Source of the DNA: Bryobacteraceae bacterium
GTDB lineage: Bacteria; Acidobacteriota; Terriglobia; Bryobacterales; Bryobacteraceae
Assembly (NCBI GenBank): GCA_030044325.1
Contig: JASHWA010000109.1
Span: 1 to 9,895, forward strand
Reading direction: 5' to 3'
Length of the DNA stretch: 9,895 nt
Made by a program: the position numbers and the translations under genes. Below the pieces are notes generated by a model, which was not told the DNA's origin, did no database searches, and saw nothing but the letters and a program-made list of their open reading frames with translations. Positions 1 through 7,289 of this stretch are shown here, in pieces. Positions within the stretch are counted from its first letter, which is position 1. Each line of letters starts with the position of its first letter.

Positions 1-2369
1 GAATAGCGGCGCTCTAAGAACAAAATCCGGCCGATCTGATCCTGGGCGACCCGATCGCGCGGATATTGCCCGGCCGTCGCCTGCAAGCTGCGCAAGGCGC
101 CGTCGTAATCTCCGGCGGATTTCTGAATCATCGCCAGGAAAAATTCGGCGCGAGCGAGTCCCGGCCGCAGCGCCAGCGCTTTTTCGACAAACGGACGCGC
201 GGCCTCGGTTTCACCCTCCTGAATCAGCGCGCGGCCGATGTTCAGCCAGCCGTCGGCGTAACCCGGATCGGCTTCGGCGACCCGATGAAAAGCGTACTCG
301 GCGCCTTTGATGTCGCCCTGCGAGAGCAGGCCGATGCCCCAGTCGTTCCAGCGCTCGCGATCCTGCGGGCGGATTGCGGGAGTCCAGTTCGAAGAGCCGA
401 GACCGACTTTCGCGCTCGCGCTCGCGAGCGTAATGATCGGCAGAACGGGAACCGGAGCGGAATCGAAGCTGTATTCCCGATCATCGCGGTTGAGATCGGC
501 GCGGCCGGCTTTGGCGACTCCGGCGAAGGTGAACCTGGTGTAGTAATCGCTGAATTTGCGGTAATTCAATTTAGCTTCGAGCGTGACCGGGCCGATTGCA
601 TCGCGCGGAATCGGCAGGCGGAAATGGACGGTATCGGCCGCGCCCGGCGCGATCAGATGGACATACAGAACGCTGCGCGTCTGCCACGCGTTGCGCTTGT
701 TGATCGGATTGCCGCCGCCGTCCAGTTGGAAGGAGCGATAAAAATGCGCGCCCTTGTCCACGGCGCCGCGCCCGCCATCCGCCACCGACCCGCTCCAGGC
801 GAGCACGCGGCCGCGCGCGTCGACGGCGCGAAACTCGAGCCAGGCATCGAAGGCGTCCACGGTCCCGCCGGGAAAAAAATGGCCGATCTTGCGCGTGCGC
901 ACCACGGCGTCTACGCGCACGGTCGTGCCAGGTTCGAAACTCACGCCTGATGCATCGAGCGGCGCGGCCAGCTTGCCCACCTCGCGAATTACCACAGGCC
1001 CGCTCTGCGGCGCTTCTTCACCGACCGCGAAGGTGGAGGCTAACGCGGGACCATCGTTCGCCGTGCGGCGCATTTCCACCTGACCTGGGGCGTCTTCCAC
1101 TGGCGATGCCGCGAACAGATCCACGGTGATGAAGCCGGACTGAAGAAATTTTTCTTCCGCCCGAAGCTGTTCGCCGTCATGATTGACATACGGCACCGCG
1201 GTATTCGCTCCCGGGAATCGATGCGAGTGGACCATTCCGTTGCGATTGCCGGGATCGCGCGACGGAACCTCGGGCATGTGGCAGTCGGCGCAGTTGGAGG
1301 GCTTGTCGGGATAGTAAAACGAGCGCGCCCCCTCACCCGACACGCCGCTCGCCTGCCATGCATCGTACTCGTCGAAGCCGCGGAGCCAGCGGTAATGATT
1401 CACCGGCTGGTCCAGGTGGACTTTGTGGCACGCCGAACAGAATTCGGCCGCATCTTTCTCCATGAACGCCTTCATAAACGTCATGCGGTGCGGTTCCGGA
1501 TTCAGATAAGTGAGAAAACTGTCCATCCGATGAATCCACGGATTGTGGCTCGAGGCGATGCGATGCAGCGGCGGATATTGAATGATGAAAGCGCCGTTGC
1601 CCATAGAGCTCGCGACGTGCACGATCGAGTGGCAGGAAACGCAGCCCAGCCCGTTCTGCGCTTCCGGGGTGTTTTCCTGTTCCTTGATCGGCTTGTCGAA
1701 GCGGCCGTTGAAGAACACCGCGTGATCGTGGCAGCCCGCGCACCATTTGCTGCCGCGGGTGCCGCTCAATTCCTGCATGTGCTCCACCGTGCGGCGGTAA
1801 AACTGATTGTTGAACGATGCGAAATGATGCATCGAGCCTTTCCATTGTTCGTAGATATCCTTGTGGCACTCGCCGCACTGTTCCGAGTCCATGAAGAAGT
1901 CGGACGGAATCAGGCCGCCGGTGTTGGTGTTGGACGAGGAAGGCCAGAATGGCGATTGGGGACCGGCTCCTTCCTCGGCCATGGAAGCCGGAGGCGATTT
2001 CGGATTGTGGATGCGCGCTTCGGGCGCAGTGAGTCGAATCGTGGCGGCCGAGATCGCCAGGATTGCGACCGGAATTCGCCATCGCGGCAGCACAACGATC
2101 AGCGCGAGCAAGGCGAATGCGATATGCGACCACAGCGCCCAGCGGTGATCTCTGGTGGCGCCCGCAAAGATCAGGTACACCCCGGGAAGGCCGGCGAGCG
2201 CGAGGAGGATTACCTTCGCGCTGCGGCGCCAGGCGGCCCACAAGGCCACCACCAACGCGCTTCCCAGCGCCAGGTGCAGCAGCACATTGGCGACATAGAA
2301 CACGGTTGCCGACGGCAGCGCCGTCAAATAAGCCGCATTCAGAACCGTGACCAGCAACAGCCAGGTCAT
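1..2369 (-). CDS. Membrane-anchored pentaheme c-type cytochrome (cytochrome c554-like) with C-terminal TPRs; 3' end outside window
   Basis: One frame stays open from the ATG at 2369 to the left edge: 789 complete codons, no stop, so the C-terminus is missing. Residues 1-113 are strongly hydrophobic with about four membrane spans (near 3-25, 26-47, 53-70, 79-95), so the protein is probably anchored in the inner membrane with the rest in the periplasm. Five CXXCH heme-attachment motifs start at residues 165 (CGECH), 210 (CAGCH), 243 (CVSCH), 311 (CSACH) and 360 (CADCH). The first lies in a CGECHKDIYEQWKGSMHH context typical of the cytochrome c554/c-prime domain. Residues about 400-640 look like a beta-rich domain, and TPR-type helical repeats run from about 680 to the edge. 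The start overlaps the upstream gene's stop as ATGA and has AAAGG (2376-2380) six bases ahead. Electron transfer is inferred from the hemes; the substrate is unknown. Class certain, exact family less so. Confidence 0.92.
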   Translation of the reverse strand, partial: MTWLLLVTVLNAAYLTALPSATVFYVANVLLHLALGSALVVALWAAWRRSAKVILLALAGLPGVYLIFAGATRDHRWALWSHIAFALLALIVVLPRWRIPVAILAISAATIRLTAPEARIHNPKSPPASMAEEGAGPQSPFWPSSSNTNTGGLIPSDFFMDSEQCGECHKDIYEQWKGSMHHFASFNNQFYRRTVEHMQELSGTRGSKWCAGCHDHAVFFNGRFDKPIKEQENTPEAQNGLGCVSCHSIVHVASSMGNGAFIIQYPPLHRIASSHNPWIHRMDSFLTYLNPEPHRMTFMKAFMEKDAAEFCSACHKVHLDQPVNHYRWLRGFDEYDAWQASGVSGEGARSFYYPDKPSNCADCHMPEVPSRDPGNRNGMVHSHRFPGANTAVPYVNHDGEQLRAEEKFLQSGFITVDLFAASPVEDAPGQVEMRRTANDGPALASTFAVGEEAPQSGPVVIREVGKLAAPLDASGVSFEPGTTVRVDAVVRTRKIGHFFPGGTVDAFDAWLEFRAVDARGRVLAWSGSVADGGRGAVDKGAHFYRSFQLDGGGNPINKRNAWQTRSVLYVHLIAPGAADTVHFRLPIPRDAIGPVTLEAKLNYRKFSDYYTRFTFAGVAKAGRADLNRDDREYSFDSAPVPVLPIITLASASAKVGLGSSNWTPAIRPQDRERWNDWGIGLLSQGDIKGAEYAFHRVAEADPGYADGWLNIGRALIQEGETEAARPFVEKALALRPGLARAEFFLAMIQKSAGDYDGALRSLQATAGQYPRDRVAQDQIGRILFLERRY

Positions 2370-5302
2370 TCGGTGCCTTTATCGAGGGGCCGGATGAGTT
2401 TTAACGCCGGACGCGTATTGTACTCGCGTCGATACTGTTGATGCGCGGCGTCGCCGGGAAAATGTTCGGTCGAGGGATACGGATAGCGGCTCATGCCGTG
2501 AAACGGCAGCGGCTCGACGCTGGTCGAAAACGCCGTGTTGGGGTCGCGGTCCTTCGCCCAGCCTTCCACTTTGATCACAAAATCGCGCTGCCATCCGGGA
2601 GCAACCGGCGCCAGCGATTTTGCATCGAAATGAAGGCGCAGCTCATCGCCCGAACCCATGATCACCAGCTTGTCGTCAACCTTCTCGGCAAGTTCGCGAA
2701 CATCGCCATAGCGCGTGTACAATCCCTGCGTGGGATTCCAGAACGAGACGGGCGAAACAGAATCATAGAAAAACGTATCGGGCTGTTTGCGCTCCGGATC
2801 GATGCGCGTCGCCGAAAATCCGCGGAAGTGCAGGTCGGCGGAGTTCAATGGGAGGGTGACCGGTTGTTCGCGTGCAACCGATTCTCCTTCGCTCAGGAAG
2901 ATCTCATCCCAATACACGCACAGGCTCGTGACGATGCGCAGCTTGCGGCTGGAAGAGATAAAATTCAAGCCGACCGCGATCGTTTTCGGCTTCCCGGACG
3001 GCATGCCCATATCCGCATTGACCGTCTGCCAGTTGCCCGCGCCATCCTGCATCTGAAGGTACGGCATGACCAACGCGTTCTGATGATCCTGCGCGGCTGC
3101 GCGGAAAGTGCTGCCGTCGGGCCAGTCGACCCAACCGTGGAGCAACAGCAGCGCGCGGCCGGAAGGCGCCGCATGGCCGAAGTCGAGTTCGAGCGTGTGC
3201 GGTCTCGCCACGCCCAGGCTGGTGCGTGGAAACTGGTCGGGGTAACGGCCGTCGATCGCGAGGAGCTGGGGCATCACGTCATGACCGTCATCGTCGCGCG
3301 CCTCAAGCGGATAGATGCGCCGGTTCACCTCGAACAGGCCAAAGTCGGGATAAGGCGGTCCCTTGAATTTTTCGTTCGTGAAAATTTCGGCGCCGGCCGG
3401 ATGATCGACAGCCATCAGTTGGACCTGGTCAAGATAGCTGACCTCGCTCAACTCTTCGGTGATCCGGATTTCGTACTGTCCTCGGGATGCGCTCAACTGG
3501 GAACCCTGGATCTGCGCGTATTCGACGTGATCCACCGGAAAGTACGTTCCTTCGCCATCGCTCGCACCGAGCGGCGCGACGCCGAGCACGTCCGTGATGA
3601 AGTGGAACTGGTGGCCGTCCCACGTCCAGATCATCGGACAGGAGCCGGAGAGCCTCTGCGCTTCCTTATATACATATCCGCGATTGGTGGGCTGGTTGGT
3701 TTCATTCTGGATCAGGCCGTTGGGCCAGGTAATGCGAACCGTGTCCACCTGGGTGAAATTCGCAGCGTCGAATAAGAGCGGAACTCCGGCGTACATCTCC
3801 TTGCGATACAGTTCCCCGGCCTTGATCTCCACTTCAGCGTCCTGGGCGAGCTTCAAACTTTTCACGCCTGTGAGCCGCACGCGAATCCAGCGCGACGGCG
3901 AAACAGTCCGGTTGAGCATCACGTGGACTTTGCCGTCCGGATCGATGCGCGCGCGATCGGGGCGTCCGTCGTTGTCGAAATCGGTTTCGAGCTGAGAGTC
4001 GTCGTGAGGGCGGCCGGTGTAAGGCTCGACCGTGTACCTTCCGCCGAGCTGATCGCGGTACAGCACCGCTGCACGGTTCTGATACGTGACCGCCAGGTCG
4101 AATGCCTTGCTATCGGGCACCACGCGAAGTTTCCAGGCGTTCTGCGGCCGTCCGTTGACGAACGGGAAATCGCCGGTGCGATTGGAGAAGCCGGATGCGC
4201 CTTCGTTCCGCATCAGAGCCGGCGCATCGCCCAGCAGGATCAGATCGAGATCGTAATCGTGATCGTAATCGATCCACACCGCGCGCTCGAAGCGGCGCTT
4301 GGGCAGGGCCGCCGGGAACGCAGTGAAATGGCCGCCGGTGTTGCGAAACAGCAGCGGCCCGGAATCGGTGAGGACGCACAGATCCATACGGCCGTCGTTA
4401 TCGAAATCGCCGGGCGCGATGAAAATCACGTGAGTAAGCGCGTCAAGGCCCGAACCCTTCACCGCTTCGACGCCGCGCCGGTAAAGCTGCACGCTTTGGG
4501 ACGACCAGACCAGGAGATCGACCGAACCCGTCCCGGTGGAATCGATCAAAGTAAATCCGGAAGCGCCGGTGATCGGCAGGATTCTTTCGTCGAATCGCGG
4601 ACGCGCCGGCGCAGCGGCCGCGGTCGGAGTGCGCGGCGGATCGTAAATCTCGGCGTAGGAGCACCAGTCGACGTCTTCCGGAGTCACCGATTTCTCCTGC
4701 GCCTGTTTGAGGTGCTGGAAGATTTCGAGCTCTCTTGCCGCGTCCCCGCCGCGCCCCGCCTGGCGATACATGTTGTAAAGCTGAAAATGCGCGGCCGCGA
4801 GCAGCGGATCCAATTCCCTTGCGCGTTCGAACTGCGCGATCGCAGCCGCGTTGCGCCCCACCTGGCGATACAACGTACCGAGCTGATAGTGCCCGATGGG
4901 TTCGGCCGGAGCCAGCGCGATCATGCGCTCAAATTGCGCAATCGCCTGATCGGTTTCGCCGCTTTTCTTGTAATTGATGCCAAGATTGAACCACGTGTGA
5001 GGCAGGGACGCATCGAGGCGCTGCACCTCTTTGAGCAGCGCGATGGCTTCGGCCGTGCGGCCGCCTCGCAACAACGCGAGCGCGTAGTTCAGCTTTTCGG
5101 GGATGGAATGGGGAGCGAGATCCAGCGCTTTCTTGAACTCCGCGATCGCTTCGCTCTGCGTGGTCGGGTTTTCATAAAACGCCTTGCCGAGATTTCTGTG
5201 GCGCTCAAGAATTTCGGCCGTGTCCTGCGCTGCCGCGGCGGTCAAAAAAGCGATGAAAAATGCCGTCGCAACGCGCGCAAAACGCGTCCGTTTTCCTCCC
5301 AT
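2366..5302 (-). CDS. Secreted TPR / FG-GAP / ASPIC-UnbV domain protein
   Basis: A 978-residue protein from the ATG at 5302. Residues 1-26 form a Sec signal peptide: basic MGGKRTRFAR, a hydrophobic core, then AAAAQ. Four or more TPR units follow (about 32-202; for example WFNLGINYKKSGETDQAIAQ), then FG-GAP/VCBS-like propeller repeats with calcium-type acidic loops at about 254-264, 299-308 (DFDNDGRMDL), 345-354 (DYDHDYDLDL) and 441-451. An ASPIC/UnbV domain lies at about 470-545 (RWIRVRLTGVKS ... VRITWPNG). A long C-terminal region begins CPMIWTWDGHQFHFITD at about 555. The function is unknown. In this family TPRs usually mediate protein contacts, and FG-GAP/ASPIC parts occur in secreted or surface binding proteins. 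An in-frame TTG at 5329 would add nine residues, but the signal peptide and promoter position favour 5302. It is translationally coupled to the cytochrome gene, suggesting that the two act together in the envelope. Confidence 0.93.
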   Translation of the reverse strand: MGGKRTRFARVATAFFIAFLTAAAAQDTAEILERHRNLGKAFYENPTTQSEAIAEFKKALDLAPHSIPEKLNYALALLRGGRTAEAIALLKEVQRLDASLPHTWFNLGINYKKSGETDQAIAQFERMIALAPAEPIGHYQLGTLYRQVGRNAAAIAQFERARELDPLLAAAHFQLYNMYRQAGRGGDAARELEIFQHLKQAQEKSVTPEDVDWCSYAEIYDPPRTPTAAAAPARPRFDERILPITGASGFTLIDSTGTGSVDLLVWSSQSVQLYRRGVEAVKGSGLDALTHVIFIAPGDFDNDGRMDLCVLTDSGPLLFRNTGGHFTAFPAALPKRRFERAVWIDYDHDYDLDLILLGDAPALMRNEGASGFSNRTGDFPFVNGRPQNAWKLRVVPDSKAFDLAVTYQNRAAVLYRDQLGGRYTVEPYTGRPHDDSQLETDFDNDGRPDRARIDPDGKVHVMLNRTVSPSRWIRVRLTGVKSLKLAQDAEVEIKAGELYRKEMYAGVPLLFDAANFTQVDTVRITWPNGLIQNETNQPTNRGYVYKEAQRLSGSCPMIWTWDGHQFHFITDVLGVAPLGASDGEGTYFPVDHVEYAQIQGSQLSASRGQYEIRITEELSEVSYLDQVQLMAVDHPAGAEIFTNEKFKGPPYPDFGLFEVNRRIYPLEARDDDGHDVMPQLLAIDGRYPDQFPRTSLGVARPHTLELDFGHAAPSGRALLLLHGWVDWPDGSTFRAAAQDHQNALVMPYLQMQDGAGNWQTVNADMGMPSGKPKTIAVGLNFISSSRKLRIVTSLCVYWDEIFLSEGESVAREQPVTLPLNSADLHFRGFSATRIDPERKQPDTFFYDSVSPVSFWNPTQGLYTRYGDVRELAEKVDDKLVIMGSGDELRLHFDAKSLAPVAPGWQRDFVIKVEGWAKDRDPNTAFSTSVEPLPFHGMSRYPYPSTEHFPGDAAHQQYRREYNTRPALKLIRPLDKGTE

Positions 5303-5309
5303 AAGCGGG

Positions 5310-5318
5310 ATTATGGCA
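5310..5318 (-). promoter_or_regulatory. Extended -10 promoter element giving a probable leaderless mRNA
   Basis: Read on the minus strand, this is TGCCATAAT: an extended TG-n motif followed by CATAAT, which matches five of six bases of TATAAT. Its last base is seven bases from the A of the ATG at 5302, the normal -10 to start-site distance. Transcription would therefore begin at or very near the start codon. No Shine-Dalgarno sequence is visible before that ATG and no good -35 box is seen, both consistent with a leaderless, extended -10 promoter. This is inferred from sequence alone. Confidence 0.45.
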
Positions 5319-5400
5319 CAGAACCCCAACCCCGGGCTAGTTCAGGGCGCCTGAGCTCTGCCGTGGCTCAGAGACACCGAGCGGCGCGCGTGGAGGCCGT

Positions 5401-5430
5401 TTGACCCTGCCCGCCGCCCTGCGATATCCT
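5401..5430 (+). promoter_or_regulatory. Weak candidate rpsT promoter
   Basis: TTGACC (5401-5406) resembles a -35 box and TATCCT (5425-5430) a poor -10 box, spaced 18 bases apart. Transcription from it would start around 5437, which would remove the good ribosome binding site at 5431-5435. Either the real promoter lies further upstream or this is a coincidental match. It is listed only as the best visible candidate. Confidence 0.2.
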
Positions 5431-5435
5431 GGGAG
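5431..5435 (+). promoter_or_regulatory. Ribosome binding site of rpsT
   Basis: GGGAG lies five bases before the ATG at 5441. It selects this frame over the overlapping open frame that starts at 5401. Confidence 0.7.
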
Positions 5436-5440
5436 TTCGA

Positions 5441-5713
5441 ATGGCAAACACTGTATCTGCGCTCAAGCGCGTGCGCATGACCGAACGGAAGACCGAGGTG
5501 AACCGGACTCGCAAAACGCGCCTGCGTCATCAGATCCGGGCGATGCGCCGGCTGCTCGACGCCAAGGACGCCAAAGGCGCCGCGGAAATCGTGCCCAAAA
5601 CGTTTTCCCTCGTCGATCGCGCGGCCAAATGGGGCATCATCAAGAAGAACACCGCCGCGCGCTACAAAAGCCGGCTCACGCTGCGCCTGCGTAAACTCAC
5701 CGCGAACGCCTGA
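5441..5713 (+). CDS. rpsT: 30S ribosomal protein S20
   Basis: A 90-residue, very basic protein with the S20 signature: MANTVSALKRVRMTER at the N-terminus, a long helical Arg/Lys-rich middle, and KWGIIKKNTAARYKSRL near the C-terminus (about 64-80), matching the family's conserved GxIHKNTAARxKSRL segment. Its length is normal for bacterial S20. The protein binds 16S rRNA early in 30S assembly and consists mainly of three long helices. It starts at an ATG with GGGAG five bases upstream and is the only complete plus-strand gene in the window. It stands alone and converges on holA, with only 35 bases between their stop codons; rpsT and holA are neighbours in a number of bacteria. In several bacteria S20 represses its own translation, but no leader structure is evident here. 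Confidence 0.97.
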   Translation: MANTVSALKRVRMTERKTEVNRTRKTRLRHQIRAMRRLLDAKDAKGAAEIVPKTFSLVDRAAKWGIIKKNTAARYKSRLTLRLRKLTANA

Positions 5714-5738
5714 CGCGCGCCGGTAATAGAGCGCGTTG
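5711..5738. terminator. Possible weak bidirectional hairpin between rpsT and holA
   Basis: In the 35-base gap between the convergent stop codons, ACGCGC (5713-5718) pairs with GCGCGT (5731-5736) around a 12-base loop, and two G-U pairs can extend the stem. No run of T follows on either strand, so it is not a canonical intrinsic terminator. It is the only structure seen where both transcripts should end. Confidence 0.3.
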
Positions 5739-5748
5739 TCCCGCAACC

Positions 5749-6780
5749 CTACGCGGTCAACTCCAGAATCATCTCTTCCATCACGATGCGGTCGTCCGGA
5801 CGAGCATCGCGAAGAGCCCGGTCCGTTTCAAACAATTTGGCCACCGCGCGTTCCAGCTTCGATCTCGAAAACGCCTGCGCCGCGTGCTCGATCTGCCGCG
5901 CCCGCTCCGGCCAGATGCGCGCGCCGATTTTGTTGAAATGCGCTTGAATCGCTCCGGCTCCGCGCAGGTTCGCTTCGCGCGCGGCCAGCGCCATCCGGAA
6001 TTGCGTTCCGAGAAAGGTCAGCGCGAGCGGCATGTATTCGCCTTGGCGCGTCAGCGTGTCCAGAATTTCGAGCGCCCGCGTGCGGTCCCGCGCGCCCAGT
6101 GCGTTCACCAGCGCGAAAATGGTGCTCGATTGCGCGTCCGGAACCAGCGCGGCGATGTCCTCCGCCGTAACTTTACGCCCCGCCGCAAACACCCCCAATT
6201 TCTCGATCTCGACCGCGATGCGTGCCACCTCGCCCGCCGTTGCTTCGAGCAATAAGCCCAGCTCCGCGAGCCCGATTTGTAGCCCCGCCTGCTTCGCCAG
6301 CGTCTGCGCCATCGCGCGCGCGGCTTCCGGCGTGAACTGCCGGAATTCCACCTGCATCGGCACCGCGGCGAAGAATTTCTGCACGCGCTCGAGCTTGGGT
6401 TTGTCCTCGCCCTCGAAGTCCCAGCGGCTGGATTCGATGACGATCGTCGTTCCCGGCGACGGCTCGCGCAAATACGATCCGAGCGCGCCCTCGCCTTCCT
6501 CCGATTCCGTGCGCGGGACCGCGGATTCCGCGCTCGCCATCCAGATCACGCGGCGCGCCGCAAACAGCGACAGCGACCGCGCGTCATCCAGCGCTTCGGC
6601 CAGCGAAACCTCTCCCAGATCGTGCCGCGTGAATCCGGTCTCCCGCTCCTCGGCCGGCAAAACCGCGTCGATCAGCGCCCGGCGCGCGCGGTCGCGATGG
6701 TACCCTTCCGATCCGAGAAAAAGATACGCCGGCGCGGGTCCGGATCTTTGCAGGCGGTCGAAAAACGCTTCGGGCGTCAT
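5749..6780 (-). CDS. holA: DNA polymerase III subunit delta (clamp loader)
   Basis: A 343-residue protein, the usual HolA length. In the clamp-loader complex HolA opens the beta sliding clamp so it can be placed on primed DNA. The N-terminal AAA+-like domain (about 1-140) begins AYLFLGSEGYHRDRARRAL, the degenerate nucleotide-binding region characteristic of delta, which does not hydrolyse ATP. FDRLQR and the ARRVIWMASAES strand also fit. Residues about 147-210 are the helical lid (EFRQFTPEAARAMAQTLAKQAG ... EVARIAVEIEKL), and about 220-343 the all-helical collar domain (STIFALVNALGARDRTRALE ... LERAVAKLFETDRALR). The ATG at 6780 shares its A with the lptE stop (TGATG) and has no visible Shine-Dalgarno sequence, so it probably depends on ribosomes finishing lptE. 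The lptE-holA order is also found in E. coli. It is the last gene of the five-gene run. Confidence 0.95.
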   Translation of the reverse strand: MTPEAFFDRLQRSGPAPAYLFLGSEGYHRDRARRALIDAVLPAEERETGFTRHDLGEVSLAEALDDARSLSLFAARRVIWMASAESAVPRTESEEGEGALGSYLREPSPGTTIVIESSRWDFEGEDKPKLERVQKFFAAVPMQVEFRQFTPEAARAMAQTLAKQAGLQIGLAELGLLLEATAGEVARIAVEIEKLGVFAAGRKVTAEDIAALVPDAQSSTIFALVNALGARDRTRALEILDTLTRQGEYMPLALTFLGTQFRMALAAREANLRGAGAIQAHFNKIGARIWPERARQIEHAAQAFSRSKLERAVAKLFETDRALRDARPDDRIVMEEMILELTA

Positions 6781-7289
6781 CAGAAATTGTCGAGAATCGC
6801 CGTCACGATGGTCCCCGCCGCCTGCCGCGCGATGCGGTCCAGCGCCAGATCGCTCTCATCGAGATAGGTGAGCTGATCCACCGCGACCTCATAGCGCTCG
6901 CGCACGTCCATACTGGGACGCGTGAACAGCACTTTCCCGGTGGCGCGCTCCGTGAACGTGATTTTCAGGATCAGGTGAACATCCACCGCGGTCGCGCGGC
7001 CGGTGGTCGGGTCGGCGATGGTCGCGCCGGAAAAATAGTTCAGCACCGTGCCGTTGAGCACGGCGTCGGCATCGCTGGGATTCGCGACGATTTTGTAGTG
7101 CGTGCGCGCAATCAGCTCGCGCGAGATCGCCTCCGGCAGGTGATCGGTCATTTTGTAGCGGATCGTCGCATTCTGAAACGCCGGAATGCAAACCGTGTGG
7201 ATCGTTTTGGGCAGCAGGTCCGAATGCCCGGCAACGTGATATCCGCACGAGGCGAGCAGCGCCGCAAGCGCGGCTGCCGCAATTCTCAT
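6780..7289 (-). CDS. lptE: LPS assembly outer-membrane lipoprotein LptE
   Basis: A 169-residue lipoprotein. LptE plugs the LptD barrel and helps insert LPS into the outer leaflet of the outer membrane. Residues 1-14 form a short lipoprotein signal ending in the lipobox L12-A13-S14-C15, so C15 should be lipidated. The mature protein opens with CGYHVAG, the typical LptE start (CGYHLRG-like), followed by LPKTIHTVCIPAFQNAT and an alternating strand/helix domain ending TIVTAILDNF. An open frame extends 25 codons further upstream to 7364 inside the preceding gene. The ATG at 7289 is chosen because it begins the signal peptide, has GGGAG (7295-7299) five bases ahead, and forms an ATGA overlap with the upstream stop. 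Its first neighbour downstream is holA, as in E. coli, which supports the assignment. Confidence 0.9.
   Translation of the reverse strand: MRIAAAALAALLASCGYHVAGHSDLLPKTIHTVCIPAFQNATIRYKMTDHLPEAISRELIARTHYKIVANPSDADAVLNGTVLNYFSGATIADPTTGRATAVDVHLILKITFTERATGKVLFTRPSMDVRERYEVAVDQLTYLDESDLALDRIARQAAGTIVTAILDNF

Larger units (their letters stand above)
5303..5440. other. Divergent intergenic region between the TPR/ASPIC gene and rpsT
   Basis: This 138-bp region must drive leftward transcription of the TPR/ASPIC-cytochrome pair and rightward transcription of rpsT. It contains the minus-strand extended -10 and the rpsT ribosome binding site. It also has a short inverted repeat, CTGAGC (5351-5356) with GCTCAG (5366-5371) around a nine-base spacer. 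That repeat could be an operator or chance. No tRNA-like fold or small coding gene was seen. Confidence 0.5.

Noticed and set aside
410..430. Short GCGAGC-type repeat suggestive of a repeat element
   Set aside because: It encodes the ordinary Ala/Ser run (LASASAK) inside the cytochrome gene and has no copies elsewhere in the window. No CRISPR array, insertion sequence or attachment site was seen anywhere.
66..950. 294-codon plus-strand open frame
   Set aside because: Antisense shadow of the TPR and beta-domain part of the cytochrome gene; Ala/Arg/Gly-rich with no recognisable domain and no ribosome binding site seen.
1333..2241. 302-codon minus-strand open frame
   Set aside because: Same strand but a different frame from the cytochrome gene. 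It has none of the CXXCH motifs and is Arg/Pro-rich, as expected of a shifted frame.
1179..2441. 420-codon plus-strand open frame
   Set aside because: Lies antisense to the heme-binding part of the cytochrome gene, whose five CXXCH motifs prove the minus-strand frame.
2438..3775. 445-codon plus-strand open frame
   Set aside because: Antisense to the clearly structured C-terminal half of the TPR/ASPIC protein; no domain seen.
5351..5373. Inverted repeats CTGAGC/GCTCAG and CTCTG/CAGAG as a terminator or tRNA remnant
   Set aside because: Stems are only five to six base pairs, mutually exclusive and lack a T-run; no cloverleaf can be drawn. Kept only as a note in the intergenic entry.
3923..5404. 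493-codon plus-strand open frame
   Set aside because: Antisense to the TPR and FG-GAP parts of the same gene, and it runs through the divergent intergenic region.
5342..5746. 134-codon minus-strand open frame over rpsT
   Set aside because: Antisense to an unmistakable S20 gene.
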